Assembly (NCBI RefSeq): GCF_016801865.2 | Contig: NC_068939.1 | Span: forward strand, 64,697,273 to 64,761,272 | Direction: 5' to 3' | DNA from: Culex pipiens pallens | Taxonomy: Eukaryota > Arthropoda > Insecta > Diptera > Culicidae | DNA length: 64,000 nucleotides | Part shown: piece by piece, positions 43,955 through 56,643 of the stretch | Layout of the letters: the number at the start of each line of letters is the position of its first letter | Numbering within the stretch: the first letter of the stretch is position 1 | Translations under genes and position numbers: made by a program | The notes under the pieces: model-generated | What the model was told of the DNA's origin: nothing | The model's input: only the letters and a program-made list of their open reading frames with translations | The model's database searches: none

Positions 43955-45444
43955 CAGCGATTCCACGTCAAGCTAGCAGGATCCAGATCAAAAGTGCTCC
44001 GATTTTGCTCAAGTTTGGCATGGGAGTTCCATGGCCAAATTACAGACACGTCTGTTTGTCTGTGGCCAAATTAATTAGACCTGATTTTTATCCATAAACA
44101 ATACTCCGAGATATGATATTTATGAAAAAAAAAAAAACGGATTTCGGTAAATTAATTGAACATAGAGCACCATGCGTCTCCAGCAAAATGTACTGGGAAC
44201 TCATTGCGATGGAGAAGCTTGGTACTTTGAGTTTGATTGATATACATAAACACGATAATTTTTTTTTCGAAGAATCATTTTTCAGAACCGTTTGCAGAAT
44301 CATTATAACAATTTATGGGTATGTTATGTGAAACATCTTGAAAAATCAAAGAAAAATATTTTCAGCTGTGTTGGTCCCGAGATCTTCAAATCAGCAATGT
44401 TTTCATTTTATCTGTAGGGGAGAGTGGGGAGACTTGATCCCCGGGGAGACTTGATCCCAAGCCTATATCTCGTCAGCATGTGGGTAAAACAATTAGCTTT
44501 GTTCTAGAAAGTTGTGCGAAATTGACTAAAACTCATTGTAGAAAACAAAGAAAAAAAAAAAAAAATGTTTAGATTGAGTTACACACATTTTTCGAAGAAG
44601 TGCTGCAAAAAAACTTCCAAGAGATCTTTTTTCTTTGTTTTGATAAGTATAGAAAACACTCAAAAATTATTCAAAAACATATTTTTTATACATGAATTGT
44701 TTGATAAACATATCAACTCCAAAACCCTTACGCATTTGACGTTAAATTTATCGTCATACTATTTTTACAATCAATTGTTTAAAAAAGTGCGTTTAGGGAG
44801 ACTTGATCCCTGCATTTTTACAGTCACTGGAATCAGCCTCAAGATTAAATAATGTGGCTGGGTTTTCGTACATAGTTTCCTTCAGTATAGTTGTACATAA
44901 CTAACTGCAGTTTGAACCATTTTTCAAAAGTTTTGTAAACAAAAATGACCAGCTTTTGTAAACATGCTCAATTTTGGTCTAAAAAAGAAAATTTTAAGTT
45001 TTTAAATATTTTACATGCTAAACTTGTTATATTTTGAAAACAAACGTACAGGTTTAATGTGAAATTGCTGTATCTTATAGAAAATTAAAAGTTTGGATTA
45101 ATAAGAAACATTTTGCTAAGATTTCTTCAAAATGTTGAAAGGGGGATCAAATTACCCCCAACATTTTGAAAATGCCGGTTTAATTTTTTTTTAAAACGCT
45201 TGGCATTTTTCTAAGAGTTTATCTGATGAAATACCCTTATCAGCCAAACATAGTTGAATGTTTAAGCTTTCAATTCATGCAAAAAGATCATAGTTTTGTG
45301 AGAAATTGACAGAGTTATGTGCGATACAAAAAAAGGGGATCAAGTCTCCCCACTCTCCCCTACGTGTATTCAGCCAATATTCACCTCTCTTTTGAAACGT
45401 AAGCTCACCGTTCCGGATTCTGCTGGTTTGACGTGGAATTGCTG
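43955..45444. mobile_element. 1.49-kb TIR element enclosing another MITE
   Basis: CAGCGATTCCACGTCAAGCT at the left and the complement of CAGCAATTCCACGTCAAACC at the right are close matches, continuing through AGCAG-ATCC. It is interrupted by the MITE at 44417-45360, leaving about 550 bp of its own sequence. No transposase frame seen. Confidence 0.7.
44417..45360. mobile_element. 944-bp TA-flanked MITE with GGGGAGACTTGATCCC words
   Basis: GGGGAGAGTGGGGAGACTTG at the left is the exact complement of the right end, and TA flanks both (44415-44416, 45361-45362). The word GGAGACTTGATCCC occurs twice at the left, once internally (about 44797) and once at the right, with a degenerate copy near 45145. 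A 95-codon frame at 44565-44852 has no motif. Confidence 0.88.
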
Positions 45445-46212
45445 CATAGACTTATTTTGACGAACTTACCTAGTGAGCGAAATCGAGCCAACTTGATTTG
45501 AGTTGAGTAGATTTGTTTAGATCTTTTTTTCTTAGATTAATTCTTTTTGTGAACTTTTGAAAGTAAACTATTGCAATTGTTTTTAGAGTGTGCCATGAAT
45601 AATTTCTAAATATTATTCATATCATTGTTTGACAACTAATTCTTTTCCAAATCTTTGTGTTCATATTTTTTAAAATTCGAGGTAAATGTAGGTAATGCTC
45701 TCGTATACGTTAGAGACATTCTTAAAAAAATCATTGGTTAGAGTTGTTTATCAAATATACTCAAAGACAAACATATATTAAATCCTAATATGTATAATCG
45801 AAAGTCACAAATAATTACAAACAGACGACGATGTTTGTGCTTTCAAAGAGAATAATTTACAATAATGTCATCAATTTTGAATCAATCTAGAAAGGAATTG
45901 CTCAATTTGGTGTCCATTCAAATCTCTTATCCTAAACGGCAAGTTTAGTGACGCTCTCGGTGACGCTCGACCGATTAGCCATTCCATTTACCTGATTACA
46001 CTTAATAACATAAACATTTCAAGTTGAAACTTCAATGCAAGCCACCCGGCTCGCGACTGCAAGTGCAGCGTGCAATGTTGCAAAAATGATTGCACCGCCG
46101 CAATAACCCTGAGTGGGTCGAAAACGAGTATTTTTGACGGTCAAGTTCATCAGATCATTCGGCGTCTGCTCCTAACATGGACCTAACAACGTCATCTTTT
46201 CTTTCGTTTCAG
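45445..46212. other. Presumed intron end before the first coding exon of the hydrolase
   Basis: AT-rich with a pyrimidine-rich acceptor (CTTTCGTTTCAG) at its end. Nothing else recognised. Confidence 0.4.
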
Positions 46213-46375
46213 GTCATCTCGGGATATCGCAAATCGGATAACCGCGTGCATTGCTGACTGGATGATCCGCACAAAACATCGACAAACGACGACGAGGAAG
46301 CTGCACTCCGAATTAGGAGCTTACTAAATTGCCACTGAGTGGTGTTACTTAAAGACTAATTTAGTGATCCCCAGG

Positions 46376-49300
46376 ATGTTTGTGGATCTGTACGCGTACT
46401 TGACGAACCTGCCCCGATGGCACATATTCGCCATATTCCTGGTGGGGTATTTGTTTTACTACTTCATGGAGGTGGTTAAGGTGAGTTGGGAACTTTTTGT
46501 TTGTTGCAATTTCGTTGCGGAGAGTTTACTTTGTGCGAGTCATCATACTTGATAGTGAGGAGTTGTTCTTTAGGAAATTGGCGAACAGTCTTATATTTGG
46601 CTGATGCAGTAGCACATGGTACTTTCTCTTCAGTTCAGCTGTCCCAAATTATCCGTTTGAACTCCTTTTCGTATGTAACCTATTGCAAAGTTGTATGTAA
46701 TCTATTGCAAATTAACAATACATACGAAAATTCGAGCATCGTTTTCACATATAAATACTCAAACATTATCTCTCCTGACACCCGTAGCGACCCATTCTGG
46801 CCGTATCGGACGGACCGTTCAAGCGGTATCTGCGCAAACACATCCCGATCCTGAGCATGAAGTTCTGGCCCACGTTCTGGTGCGTGGAGAGCCGGGCCCA
46901 GACGGTTTTCGCGAGCATCATCAGGTCCAACATTATGCCCAACATCGAATACCGGCGGGAGGTGCTGGCAATGAAGGACGGTGGCCAAGTCGCGCTGGAC
47001 TGGCTGGAGAGCAACTGCGATCCGGAGTCACCGCTGATAATAATTTTGCCCGGATTAACAGGTTTGTGGACCGCAACCCGTGCGTAATTAATCAACGACT
47101 AATCCCTCCCTACTAATCCAGGTGAATCCCAAGCCGAGTACATCAAGTGCCTGGTGACGGCGGCTAATCGCATCGGCATCCGTACGGTCGTGTTCAACAA
47201 CCGGGGTCTGGGTGGGCTGGAGCTGAAGACCCCGCGGTTGTACTGTGCCTCCAACACGGACGACCTGGCCGAGGTGATACACCACGTGAAGAAGACCAAC
47301 CAGCACGTGAAGATTGGTGCCACCGGGATATCGATGGGAGGGCTGATCCTCGGCAACTATCTGGCCAACTACAGCGAGGAGTCCAAGTCGATTCTGACGG
47401 CGGCGCAAATCATCTCCGTTCCGTGGGATGTCAACAAGGGTGAGTGAGGGGTAGGGTGCGCCAAGAAAGCAAAAAGTTGAGCTAGGTCGGATAGGCGGGC
47501 AGAAAATCAAAGCTGTATATCTACAGATGCTCTCCTGAAAATTTCAGCCAATTTGGTTAAGAATTCGAGGTGCCCACTCAATTTAAAGTTTGTATTGGAT
47601 TTTGGACCCGTTAGTATGGGGAAAACACCATTTTTTACATTTTATTGCATAAAAATTCCAAACTTTAACCAAAAAACATTTCGTACGAGGTGTTTATAGA
47701 TTTTTCTATGGGGAACAACTTTGTAGAACATCGCGAAACGATCTGAGCACATCTGGCTTAGTTATAAGTGGTTTAAGCTAAGTTGTTTTTCCAGGGTCCA
47801 ACTCAGGTTTTAACCATAGCCTTTTTATCTGTATGGTAACTGTGATCAGAAAAAAATGTCTGACAGGTGAAGGACTTTTGTTGACAACATTTTCATTGCG
47901 AATTTCAATGGAAGAAGAGTTGAGGTGAGAATTTAGTATTTTTCAAAGCTTTTCGGTAAACCTTTACCAGTTTTATATCTTTATAGGTCCTTCTGATATT
48001 CCGAGGAGGAATAGAAACGCCGTTTTGTGCAAATTTTAGTTTCTTTCCGTTGCGGATGCCATAGATGGATGCGGTTCATCAGCAGTAGTTCGACGGCGAT
48101 GGAGGATATTTTCTATAACAGAATGCGATGGCCAACAGCTCCAATGAGGTGGATGATACTCATTTGGAGCTAATTAAAATGTTCCAAAAAATACAAAATA
48201 AAAGGGTGTGATTTCTATGGATTTCAGCAAGCTACCTTGGCACTAACACTTGCCCTAGATGAGGAAATCAGAGTCGTCTTACCTCAAGTGACGGCGGATT
48301 ACGTAGATCAAATAAATAAACCAAATTATTGGGAATATTAAGGGATGGGCTTTATTATAGACAATCAAAGAGAAACCGGAATTTAAGACTACGATTTGCG
48401 GGTGGCAGCTTGACACTTCAACGCCGTGCACGTTATATCGACTAGTGCTATAGGGTAGCAAAGGCGGCCATTGAAACCCGGGCCGATATGAGCGATGGCG
48501 CAAACTAACCAGCTATTACATAGGCTTGTGTCAAAGCTTTCAGTGTTTTCCTTCGCTTTCGATGTCTTACTCGATCGGTCATGTGGTCCGCTGTAACGTT
48601 CGTTCCGAGAAAGGTCTCTTTTTCATTCTAAGCCTTAGCCCGAGAAAAGCGTTTCTTAGCGGGATATGGATCCTCAGATCCAGAGAGATTTTCTCCGTCT
48701 TCTGATGGCTTACTTAAAAAAAACTTCTCTCTTGCACTCAACTTTCTCGCAAACACCGAGATTGAAATGGCAGGTTTACGGTCATCTCCTTAGTACCCAC
48801 AGAGTCTTAAGAGACATGTTTTTTCGGTTAATCAACGGGGGGCTGTGCTATACGATACTGATGTTTTGTAACCCAAAACAACTCAAATAACATTATTTTA
48901 CAAATAAATCAATAAACTACAATATTAGAAACACAAGCAGTCAGCAAAGTCAAAGAATTTCTAGGTGTACAATTCTCATATGTTAGCGGTTGTGATCAAA
49001 AGGCTTTCTAAAATAAAACATCCGTACGATGCACAATTTTCTGGCGATTGGTTGTTGCCAGAATTGAGCATTTTGAACCTAGGAAATTTTCCGTTCAAAT
49101 AAAGCTTTTCATTTGCTTCAAAGTCCTTTCTCTAGAAAATATTTCTTCTCAAAAAAATATTTATTTTAAACTTTGGATTTAATAACAAAACTTGATATCA
49201 CGGAACTTCTTGCTGTTAAACCGCATCGACAACACGGCCTCTTGGACCTCGGTCTGTTGGTCTATCTTTTTGTTCAGCGTGCAGATTCCGCCTCTGAACG

Positions 49301-52300
49301 ATGAAGTTACCATCATGACCACATTCGGTGTTCACATGCTGGACAGCTAAAAACTTTTTCGATCGTAACACCGGAAGGACCTATAAAGATATAAAACTGG
49401 TAAAGGTTTACCGAAAAGCTTTGAAAAATACTAAATTCTCACCTCAACTCTTCTTTCATTGAAATTCGCAATGAAAATGTTGTCAACAAAAGTCCTTCAC
49501 CTGTCAGACATTTTTTTCTGATCACAGTTACCATACAGATAAAAAGGCTATAGTTAAAACCTGAGTTGGACCCTGGAAAAACAACTTAGCTTAAACCACT
49601 TATAACTAAGCCAGATGTGCTCAGATCGTTTCGCGATGTTCTACAAAGTTGTTCCCCATAGAAAAATCTATAAACACCTCGTACGAAATGTTTTTTGGTT
49701 AAAGTTTGGAATTTTTATGCAATAAAATGTAAAAAATGGTGTTTTCCCCATACTAACGGGTCCAAAATCCAATACAAACTTTAAATTGAGTGGGCACCTC
49801 GAATTCTTAACCAAATTGGCTGAAATTTTCAGGAGAGCATCTGTAGATATACAGCTTTGATTTTCTGCCCGCCTATCCGACCTAGCTCAACTTTTTGCTT
49901 TCTTGGCGCACCCTAGTGAGGGGGGAAAGCAAAATTACAGGTCATGCTTGAGGAAACGCTCGCTAAGTGGCTGCCATGCCGAATTTTCTGGGCTGGGCTG
50001 GATGACGTACATACATACGCGTGCGAATTGATAGATTGCGTGCCAGCGACGTTTTCGTTTCCGTCAGGGTCGTCGCCGGCAAAGTTTTGGCGATAAGGTT
50101 TAATCTTGCGAAAGGCACGGATTTTTGTTATTTTTTTGCCTGATATCGCTTTCGTTGTGAATTAGTCATTCTTTTGGTCGATTGGTATTTAGAGAAATTG
50201 CGGTCATTCTTAATTTCAGTGCTGTTTTTCGATGCTTTCTCTTCTCAGTTTATATAAATTTAAGGTTCATTATTCTTTATAACCCTTATTTCCGAATATG
50301 TTGCACTATTTTTGTTATGTTTTTATTGGATTGAAAACAATCTGTTTTTTTTTTGTATGGATCATGGACAATCGCCAATCGCCCCCCCCCCCCCCCATTT
50401 TTCACATCGCGTACCTATCGACACTAGCGTGGTTCACGGAAATCAGAAAAAGACAAAAAAGATGAAATTTCGAACGCAAAAATAAAAAAATCAAACCATC
50501 CACTTTAACGACCCCCAGGTCTTTTGTGATCTCTATTGCAAGTTTCTGTTCTAACCTAGGAATCCGTAGGCTCGAATGGGGAGAACACCTAAACCTCTTT
50601 CGACTCCATAATTTCGATCGCATCAACTGGAATTTTCAAACTCTACAGTCCCAGAAGCTAGCCTGAAAATTTGAGCTTATTTGATTAATGTTTAGTTGCT
50701 CCAGTTTTGATCTAAAGTTAGAATGGAATTTCAATGATTTTTTTAACTCTTCTTCTATAGCAGGGGCTCAAAGTTTTTGAATGGCGGGCCAAATTTGAAG
50801 CTCACATGAGCTTGCGGGCCATATGAGAACACATGTTTTTTTTTTAATTTCAATCTATAAAGCTAAAAAAAAACAAAATATTAGAAAACAAAAAAATAAA
50901 TAGCTTTGTACAAAAAAGCCACCAATCAATTGGTTAAATTTTATTAAAATCAGAAAATCAAAAAAAGAAATACCAACATAAATATTATTCATCTGCTTTT
51001 CATTGCATTCATTTAAAGTTGAATTTAAATCGTTTTTTTTGTTTTTAATTTAAAATCGCAATTTTTCCGTGAAGAGTAAACTCAAAAAATAAACATCCTG
51101 TATCTTTTCGGGATCAATTCCCAGCGTTTCGCGATGTTCTACAAAGTTGTTCTTCGGATTAAAACTTATAAGAATCCTGAGGCTAGGCAAATTTGTGAGG
51201 GTTTTAGTATTTTTTTTTGGTAAAGGACGTATTAGACTATTACAAACAGCCTGATTTGCAGATTTGTCTGCATTTGTTTGCAGAAACGTCTTCCTGCATA
51301 CATTTTACATTGTTTGCGAGTTTGGCAAACTGTCAAACATGGAAAAGTGCAAGTTTGTTTGTTTGTTTGTCATAGTCTAATACGTCCTTAAGAAGATGTA
51401 AAAAGTTACATTTCTCCGTAGTAGTTTTTCATTAGGGCGATACCTTGGATGTAAACAAACAGTCTATCCCTCTTGCTCTAGTGACGATAGGTCACGTTAA
51501 GTTTAAGTGGGATAGGCTGCTTGTTTACATCCAAGTTTTCGCCGTAATTAAGAATTAATAAGGATATTTGAATAGCATTTTTGTATGAATTGTGTGATAA
51601 TTTGTCCGGATGATTTTTTTTGCAATATATCAGTCAGAGTATCAGAGATTTTTTTAAAATTATATTGGAGAGATTGTAGTAAAGCAAATCTTTCATTAAG
51701 GGGAAATTTTTCAAAAACTGGCATCCCTTTTAAACTTTTTGAGCACTTGTAAATTCTGGAGCAAAACGAGAAATAAGCTGATAAGCATTTTGACAGCTGA
51801 AATGTAGAACATTAGCTGGCCTTTCTTATGCGCCCATTTCAAATGTTGATCCAGAGTTCATGTTCATCAAGGCCTTATCAAGGACGGCTGAAGTAAATCT
51901 TGATGAAAATGACGAACCGTTTTTCCGTCACAGCTAAAAAAGTAGTAATCCAGCTGCGTGTAAAAGGCCTGGGTGTAAAATAAATATTGCATTATTTTAT
52001 GCAATTTTATGTGATTTTACACCCTGAAATATGTAGCCGATCAGTATAGGAAACCTACTTGACCGAAATTTCAAGCTCAGTCAGTCCTTACTGTTGGTGC
52101 TGGGTTTGAATCCTGTCGGTTGCAACTTTTTTTTTGTGTTTACAAAAATTGTACATGCAGTGTGTAATATTAAGTGTTTATTTTGACGAAGGTGATGTTC
52201 ATGCTTTTGCATGCGATTTTACCATCGCATTTTTTGCTGTGTTGTTAGTAGAAGTATTTATTGATTTTTTTTAGTCATAATGTTTGATAATCTGGCAACA

Positions 52301-53217
52301 CTGTAAGAGATGCCGAGACCTCCATGGATAATAATGTCTAGAGTTTTTTTTTGAAAATGTCCTATAAACATATGAAAGACAATAACTTATAAGTCCGTTT
52401 AAAAAAAAAAAAAAAACTTTAGACGAAATTTTCAGGTAAAATGTGCCGAACTTCTACTGATCCAACAAGGCTTTGTTAAGAATCTTAAAGCTTTGAAAAG
52501 ACGATGCCAGTTCGCATGGTTTTGGCTTTATCTATCTTAATTTTTACTCTATTTTTTCAGGATCGGACAGCATTGAACAGCCATACCTGAACAGTATGCT
52601 CGGCCGTCATTTGGCGGGAAGCTTGTGTCGGACTGTACGTAAGTACGACATCTTACGAGATAAAAAGTTCGATTGGGATATGGACCGAGTACTGAAGGTA
52701 GAGTATTTTTGAAGCCCTTTGATATCAATTATCTTGACCCTTTTTCTCGCTTCATTTTTAGAGCAAAACCATCAAGGAGTTCGACTCGCTGTTCACCTCG
52801 AAGCACTTTGGCTACAAAAACGTAGATGCGTACTACGCACAAGCCACGCTGCACAATAAGCTACACAAAATAAAAGTGCCTCTGCTGTGTCTCAGCGCCG
52901 CCGACGATCCGTTCCAGCCGCTGGATGCCATCCCGGTCAAGGCCGCGGCCAAGTCCTCGCACGTGGCGATCGTCATAACCGCCCGCGGGGGTCACATTGG
53001 CTTCCTGGAGGGCTGGTGGCCCGCCAACAAGGACCAGTACATGGGCCGACTGTTTAGCCAGTTCTTCGAGAAGACACTGTTTGATGAAAAGTCTGAGTTT
53101 TATCGCACCTCGCAGGTCATGATGGAGCACAACTTGCAGACGTCGACCTCGGTCCCGAACACGCCCGTTTACGGTTCGTCCAGCAGTCCCATCCGGAAGA
53201 AATCGATACCATTCTAA
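46376..53217 (+). CDS. ABHD1/ABHD3-type membrane alpha/beta hydrolase, 5 coding exons
   Basis: Coding exons are 46376-46480, 46788-47061, 47122-47439, 52561-52697 and 52762-53217; all junctions are GT-AG and the frame closes to 429 residues, about the family's length. Residues 13-34 form a single N-terminal membrane anchor (WHIFAIFLVGYLFYYFME). The LPGLTG strand-turn, FNNRG, nucleophile elbow GISMGG (S197), acid DDPF (D326/D327) and histidine GGHIGF (H356) complete the catalytic triad. SRAQT near residue 75 and the EYRREVLAMKDGG-type stretch favour the ABHD1/ABHD3 branch (phospholipid hydrolases; Drosophila Hydr1-like) over ABHD2. A C-terminal Ser/Pro-rich tail follows. The ATG at 46376 starts the anchor exon, with the upstream exon sequence from 46213 probably untranslated. 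Intron 3 is 5.1 kb and contains a long-TIR transposon right after its donor. Exact substrate is unknown. Confidence 0.93.
47452..49915. mobile_element. 2.46-kb element with ~540-bp terminal inverted repeats
   Basis: The ends TAGGGTGCGCCAAGAAAGC and complement begin inverted repeats of about 540 bp (47452-47991 and 49376-49915), nearly identical. An 8-bp duplication GTGAGGGG flanks it (47444-47451, 49916-49923). The 1.4-kb middle has only short frames on both strands and no transposase motif I can read. It lies in intron 3 of the hydrolase gene, 12 bp after the donor. Confidence 0.88.
49924..51220. other. Hydrolase intron 3, AT-rich
   Basis: Includes a run of about 17 C at 50380-50396 next to ATCATGGACAATCGCC, and GGCGGGCCAAATTTGAAGC/TTGCGGGCCATATGAG near 50790, likely pieces of old repeats. 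No gene. Confidence 0.4.
51224..51388. mobile_element. 165-bp Harbinger-type MITE
   Basis: AGGACGTATTAGACTA and its complement form the ends; TAA flanks both (51221-51223, 51389-51391). The interior has TGTTTGC-rich words. Confidence 0.75.
51435..51544. mobile_element. 110-bp hairpin MITE
   Basis: GGGCGATACCTTGGATGTAA at the left is largely complementary to TTACATCCAAGTTTTCGCCG at the right, with TA on both flanks. The arms continue through ACAAACAGTCTATCCC and GGGATAGGC. Confidence 0.65.
51546..52560. other. Rest of hydrolase intron 3
   Basis: Contains near 52080-52130 a B-box-like GGGTTTGAATCC followed by a T-run, a possible SINE remnant without a clear A box or duplication. Ends at ATTTTTTCAG before exon 4. 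Confidence 0.35.
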
Positions 53218-54660
53218 TGGAATGTCGGTCGATCGCTGATCGAGGTTGATTGAGGGGCAGCTTCCTCGCGTGTGCACGTGTGCATGTGTTGCGTGTGTGC
53301 ATGTGTGCGTGAGTGTGTGAAGCTGATAATCTTGTCCAAATCATCAATCAAATGCGATAGATTTTGTGATACGTTACAATTAAAGAAAAAAAAAATGAGA
53401 GAAAAGAAATCACTAACATTGTTGTTACGGTTGAACCATAAATCAGAACAGGAATTCAATTAAGGTCTTAGGCTCTCAAACAACGATTTTACATGCATGT
53501 TGTGGTTTTAAAACAAAATAATAATTTATTAACAAATTTTTATCGCGTTAAACAGTTGTCGACTATGGGACGACGAAAGCTCTAGATTTTCTCGCCAACG
53601 TTATGCAACGCAAATTTCGAAGCTTTAAAGTAAATAGTCAACGCGGAACGATGCCTTTGTAAAGAAACAAGAAAAAAAAAGTTAGCGATAGGTCACGTTT
53701 GTTAAATTAAAAAAACACAGACTAGTCTAATTTGCGGTTGATTTTTAAATTCTTGACTCCTGATCAATATGTATGCAACAACGTTGCGAATAAACTACAA
53801 GTACTATTAGAAAAAAAAACTCTAGGCAATTTCTTCAACCGACAGTAACTTTACGCTAACAGAATATTTCCAAATCCTACTGTAAGTTCTATCATAGTCG
53901 TTGATTCTAATACCTGGAAGCACAATGCTAACGGTTAGTCTATTTGGGAACACAAACGTAGTGGAAGCAATACATTGTCATGTTAAAAATTTAACTTTAC
54001 ATTAACAAAAACAAAAGATTGAAGCAATAAACGGAATAGTTTTTATTCACATATCATAAAGTTTGAAACGTACGAGCCAGCAGACATGATCATCGCAAAA
54101 AAATCAAGCAATGCAATAAAATTCAACAAACTCTAATATTTAAGTCTTTTTTGTAACAATAAGAAAAAAACAAACTAAATCTTAGCGGATATTTGCTTCA
54201 GCAAACGTCCAACCAACAGCGATTTATCCCTAAACAACTTTAACTTAAAAATAACGTAAAACACCATTCTTAAAAAAAAAACTCTAAATAGTAATGAAAT
54301 CGATTCCGAGCGAATCAAACAGTTCTATCCGGTCAATTCTTTCAATCAGTTCCAAACTCACACTACAATATAGATACGTTGCTGACAAGATGGCGCACTA
54401 GAGAGTGTTCAAATCCAATTTAGGTTAAGGAAGAATACTCAAAGTTACAATTAAATTTAACACACAAGACACACACACAAAATTACAAAAGTCGTTAGCA
54501 AGGAAAGATGCCGTAGCTTTTGGGCATTTTTCCACAGACAAATAAATGCAATTTTTCCGTAGGTTAGTTGGTTACCATTCTGTTACAAAAAGAAAGGAGC
54601 AATTGTGTTGCGTGCGCACTGTCGCACGTCGAGTAAAGCGATGCTAATAAATTATAGTAC
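53218..54660 (+). other. 3' untranslated region and flank of the hydrolase gene
   Basis: A GT-rich run follows the stop (53270-53320). Several AATAAA signals occur (near 53788, 54024, 54115, 54539, 54643); which is used cannot be told. Confidence 0.45.
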
Positions 54661-55352
54661 AATCATTCCGTTGCCGAGATCGGTTGGGTTACTTTTCCGA
54701 AAGCCTTATTCTTGCATATTATTAATTAAAATGTTTCTTCGGTTTGTTCCATTCTACTTGCATTTTAGAAAATAATTGGCCCCTTTACAAATGTAGCGTT
54801 TTTGTCGATTTTAGACCTCTCACTTCTTTGAAGCTTTTAACGATTTCACACAAATTTCAAGAAATCCACAGCTAAAGTTACGAAGCGTTTTGTCTTCAAG
54901 AATACAGGACAAAGCTTACAATTTATATATCGATGTACAAATGTTGTTGTTCTGTGTCGTCAAAATGCTTACGGCTTTCAAAAACTTGTTAGATTACCCA
55001 GCAAAAAAAATGGATCGAACAAACTTGGCTAGATCCCAAGAAAAGTTGTCATGAAATTCTCACCAATTTTCCAAAAAAAAAAAGTGAAGGTCATACACAC
55101 TACGATTTTTGTCGTCCGTTTCCAATGCGCTTTGTACAACCGTTGTTGAGAGACTTCAACGAACGGAAGCAACAAACACTTCCTTGGTTGTTTCACAATT
55201 GATAAATCTGAAGATTTTTTTAAAAGCCAAATTTCCAGTTTTTGCTTTTTGGGTGCTTTTGAAACCGCCTTGAGTCAGGGGTTTTAAAAACACCCAAAAA
55301 ACAAAAACAAAAAATTTGGTTTTCAAAAAAAAAAAAAAACTCCATAAATGCA
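54661..55352. other. Intergenic AT-rich DNA
   Basis: No gene. AGCACCCAAAAA-like inverted words (GGGTGCTTTTGAAACC and GTTTTAAAAACACCC) lie near 55250-55300. Confidence 0.4.
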
Positions 55353-55360
55353 TTGTGTAT

Positions 55361-56080
55361 TAGAGTGTAACAAAAATGACTTTTGGCGGGCATTCAAGGG
55401 TTTGTTCAGGTGGGCATACTAAGCTCAAACCCAAAATATGAGCTTGATTGGACGTAACAGGAGCTGGCGCTCCGCCCTTCAATTTTAAATGGGATTTAAC
55501 CCGTAAAAAAAGATTTTTTCAAAAATGTCACTTTTTGAGGAATTTTGGCCACTGAAGCGTTTATTTTCAACATCATTGGCGTGTAGGCCAGAACCTTGCG
55601 CATCTTTTGGTGTATATAACATTGAAATTTGGAGCACCCTGGAGCATACAAAGACCTTCAAAGTTTAGCATTTTTTTGAAAAATCAGCCCCAGCAAAATC
55701 AAAAGGCGTCCTGGGCGTCGCGAGGCGCGACGCATATCATTTTTGCCGGGGCCGATTTTTTGAAAAATTGCCAAACTTTGAAGGTCTGTACCGAGCTCCA
55801 GGGTGCTCCAAATTTCAATGTTTTGTACATTAAAAGATGCGCAAGGATCTGGCCTACACGCCAATGATGTTGAAAATAAACGCTTCAGTGGCTAAAATGC
55901 CTCAAAAAGTGACATTTTTGAAAAAATCTTTTTTTACGGGTTAAATCCCATTTAAAATTGAAGGGCGGAGCGCCAGCTCCTGTTACGTCCAATAAAGCTC
56001 ATATTTTGGATTTGGGCTTAGTATGCCCACCGGAACAAACCCTTGAATGCCCGCCAAAAAGTCATTTTTGTTACATCCTA
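55361..56080. mobile_element. 720-bp foldback element, copy 2 (8-bp duplication)
   Basis: Same family as 36099-36820: ends TAGAGTGTAACAAAAATGAC and complement of TAGGATGTAACAAAAATGAC. The perfect 8-bp duplication TTGTGTAT flanks it (55353-55360, 56081-56088). Arms again converge on a GC-rich centre. Confidence 0.9.
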
Positions 56081-56088
56081 TTGTGTAT

Positions 56089-56380
56089 TGAATAATTCCA
56101 AGTATTTGCTCTTTTGATGTTAAAATGCCCGTAATAACTGTGATTTATCGCTTACTTTTTCAAGAGGTAAGCGAGATTTTCCAAATAATTTAAAATTTAT
56201 TTATAAAAAAAAGCTTGACACAGTTTTCGCAAACCGTTGATTATAATGAAGCACCCGCCGTCGAGCAGTTTTTGACAGTTCTCTCCATAAGAAATACCTT
56301 ATTCGTAAAATGTTTCCTCCCCGTCAAATCTTTTGAAATTAACTTCTAAGCGATTCCAGCTTCGACCAGACGCCTTGTTT
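56089..56380. other. Intergenic DNA
   Basis: AT-rich; includes CGCTTACTTTTTCAAGAGGTAAGCG, a short palindrome whose words recall the foldback MITE at 23588. Confidence 0.4.
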
Positions 56381-56392
56381 GACTAATTAAGG

Positions 56393-56631
56393 AAACGAAG
56401 TTGACTTTATAGCTGTCGGCCACCATTGCTAGTACCAACCACTAGTGTCTTCCTTTTTATCTACAAGGACTTCGCCGCCCTGGGCTCCTAAGTGTATGAA
56501 AGTATGGCACGGAGCGACGGCGCCGAATACCCATATTTACACAAAGAATTTTAGAGCGCCCGCCGCGGGATTCGAACCGGCGACCTCTGGATTGGAGTCC
56601 AGTGCGCGGTCCGATTGATCCACACGGGCGG
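56393..56631 (-). mobile_element. Intact 239-bp tRNA-derived SINE
   Basis: The 12-bp duplication GACTAATTAAGG flanks it (56381-56392, 56632-56643). On the minus strand an A-box-like TGGATCAATCGG (56611-56622) and B box GGTTCGAATCC (56568-56578) lie in a tRNA-like head of about 80 bp, followed by a non-tRNA body and an A-containing end. It serves as the uninterrupted reference for the broken copy at 13571-18922. Confidence 0.9.
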
Positions 56632-56643
56632 GACTAATTAAGG

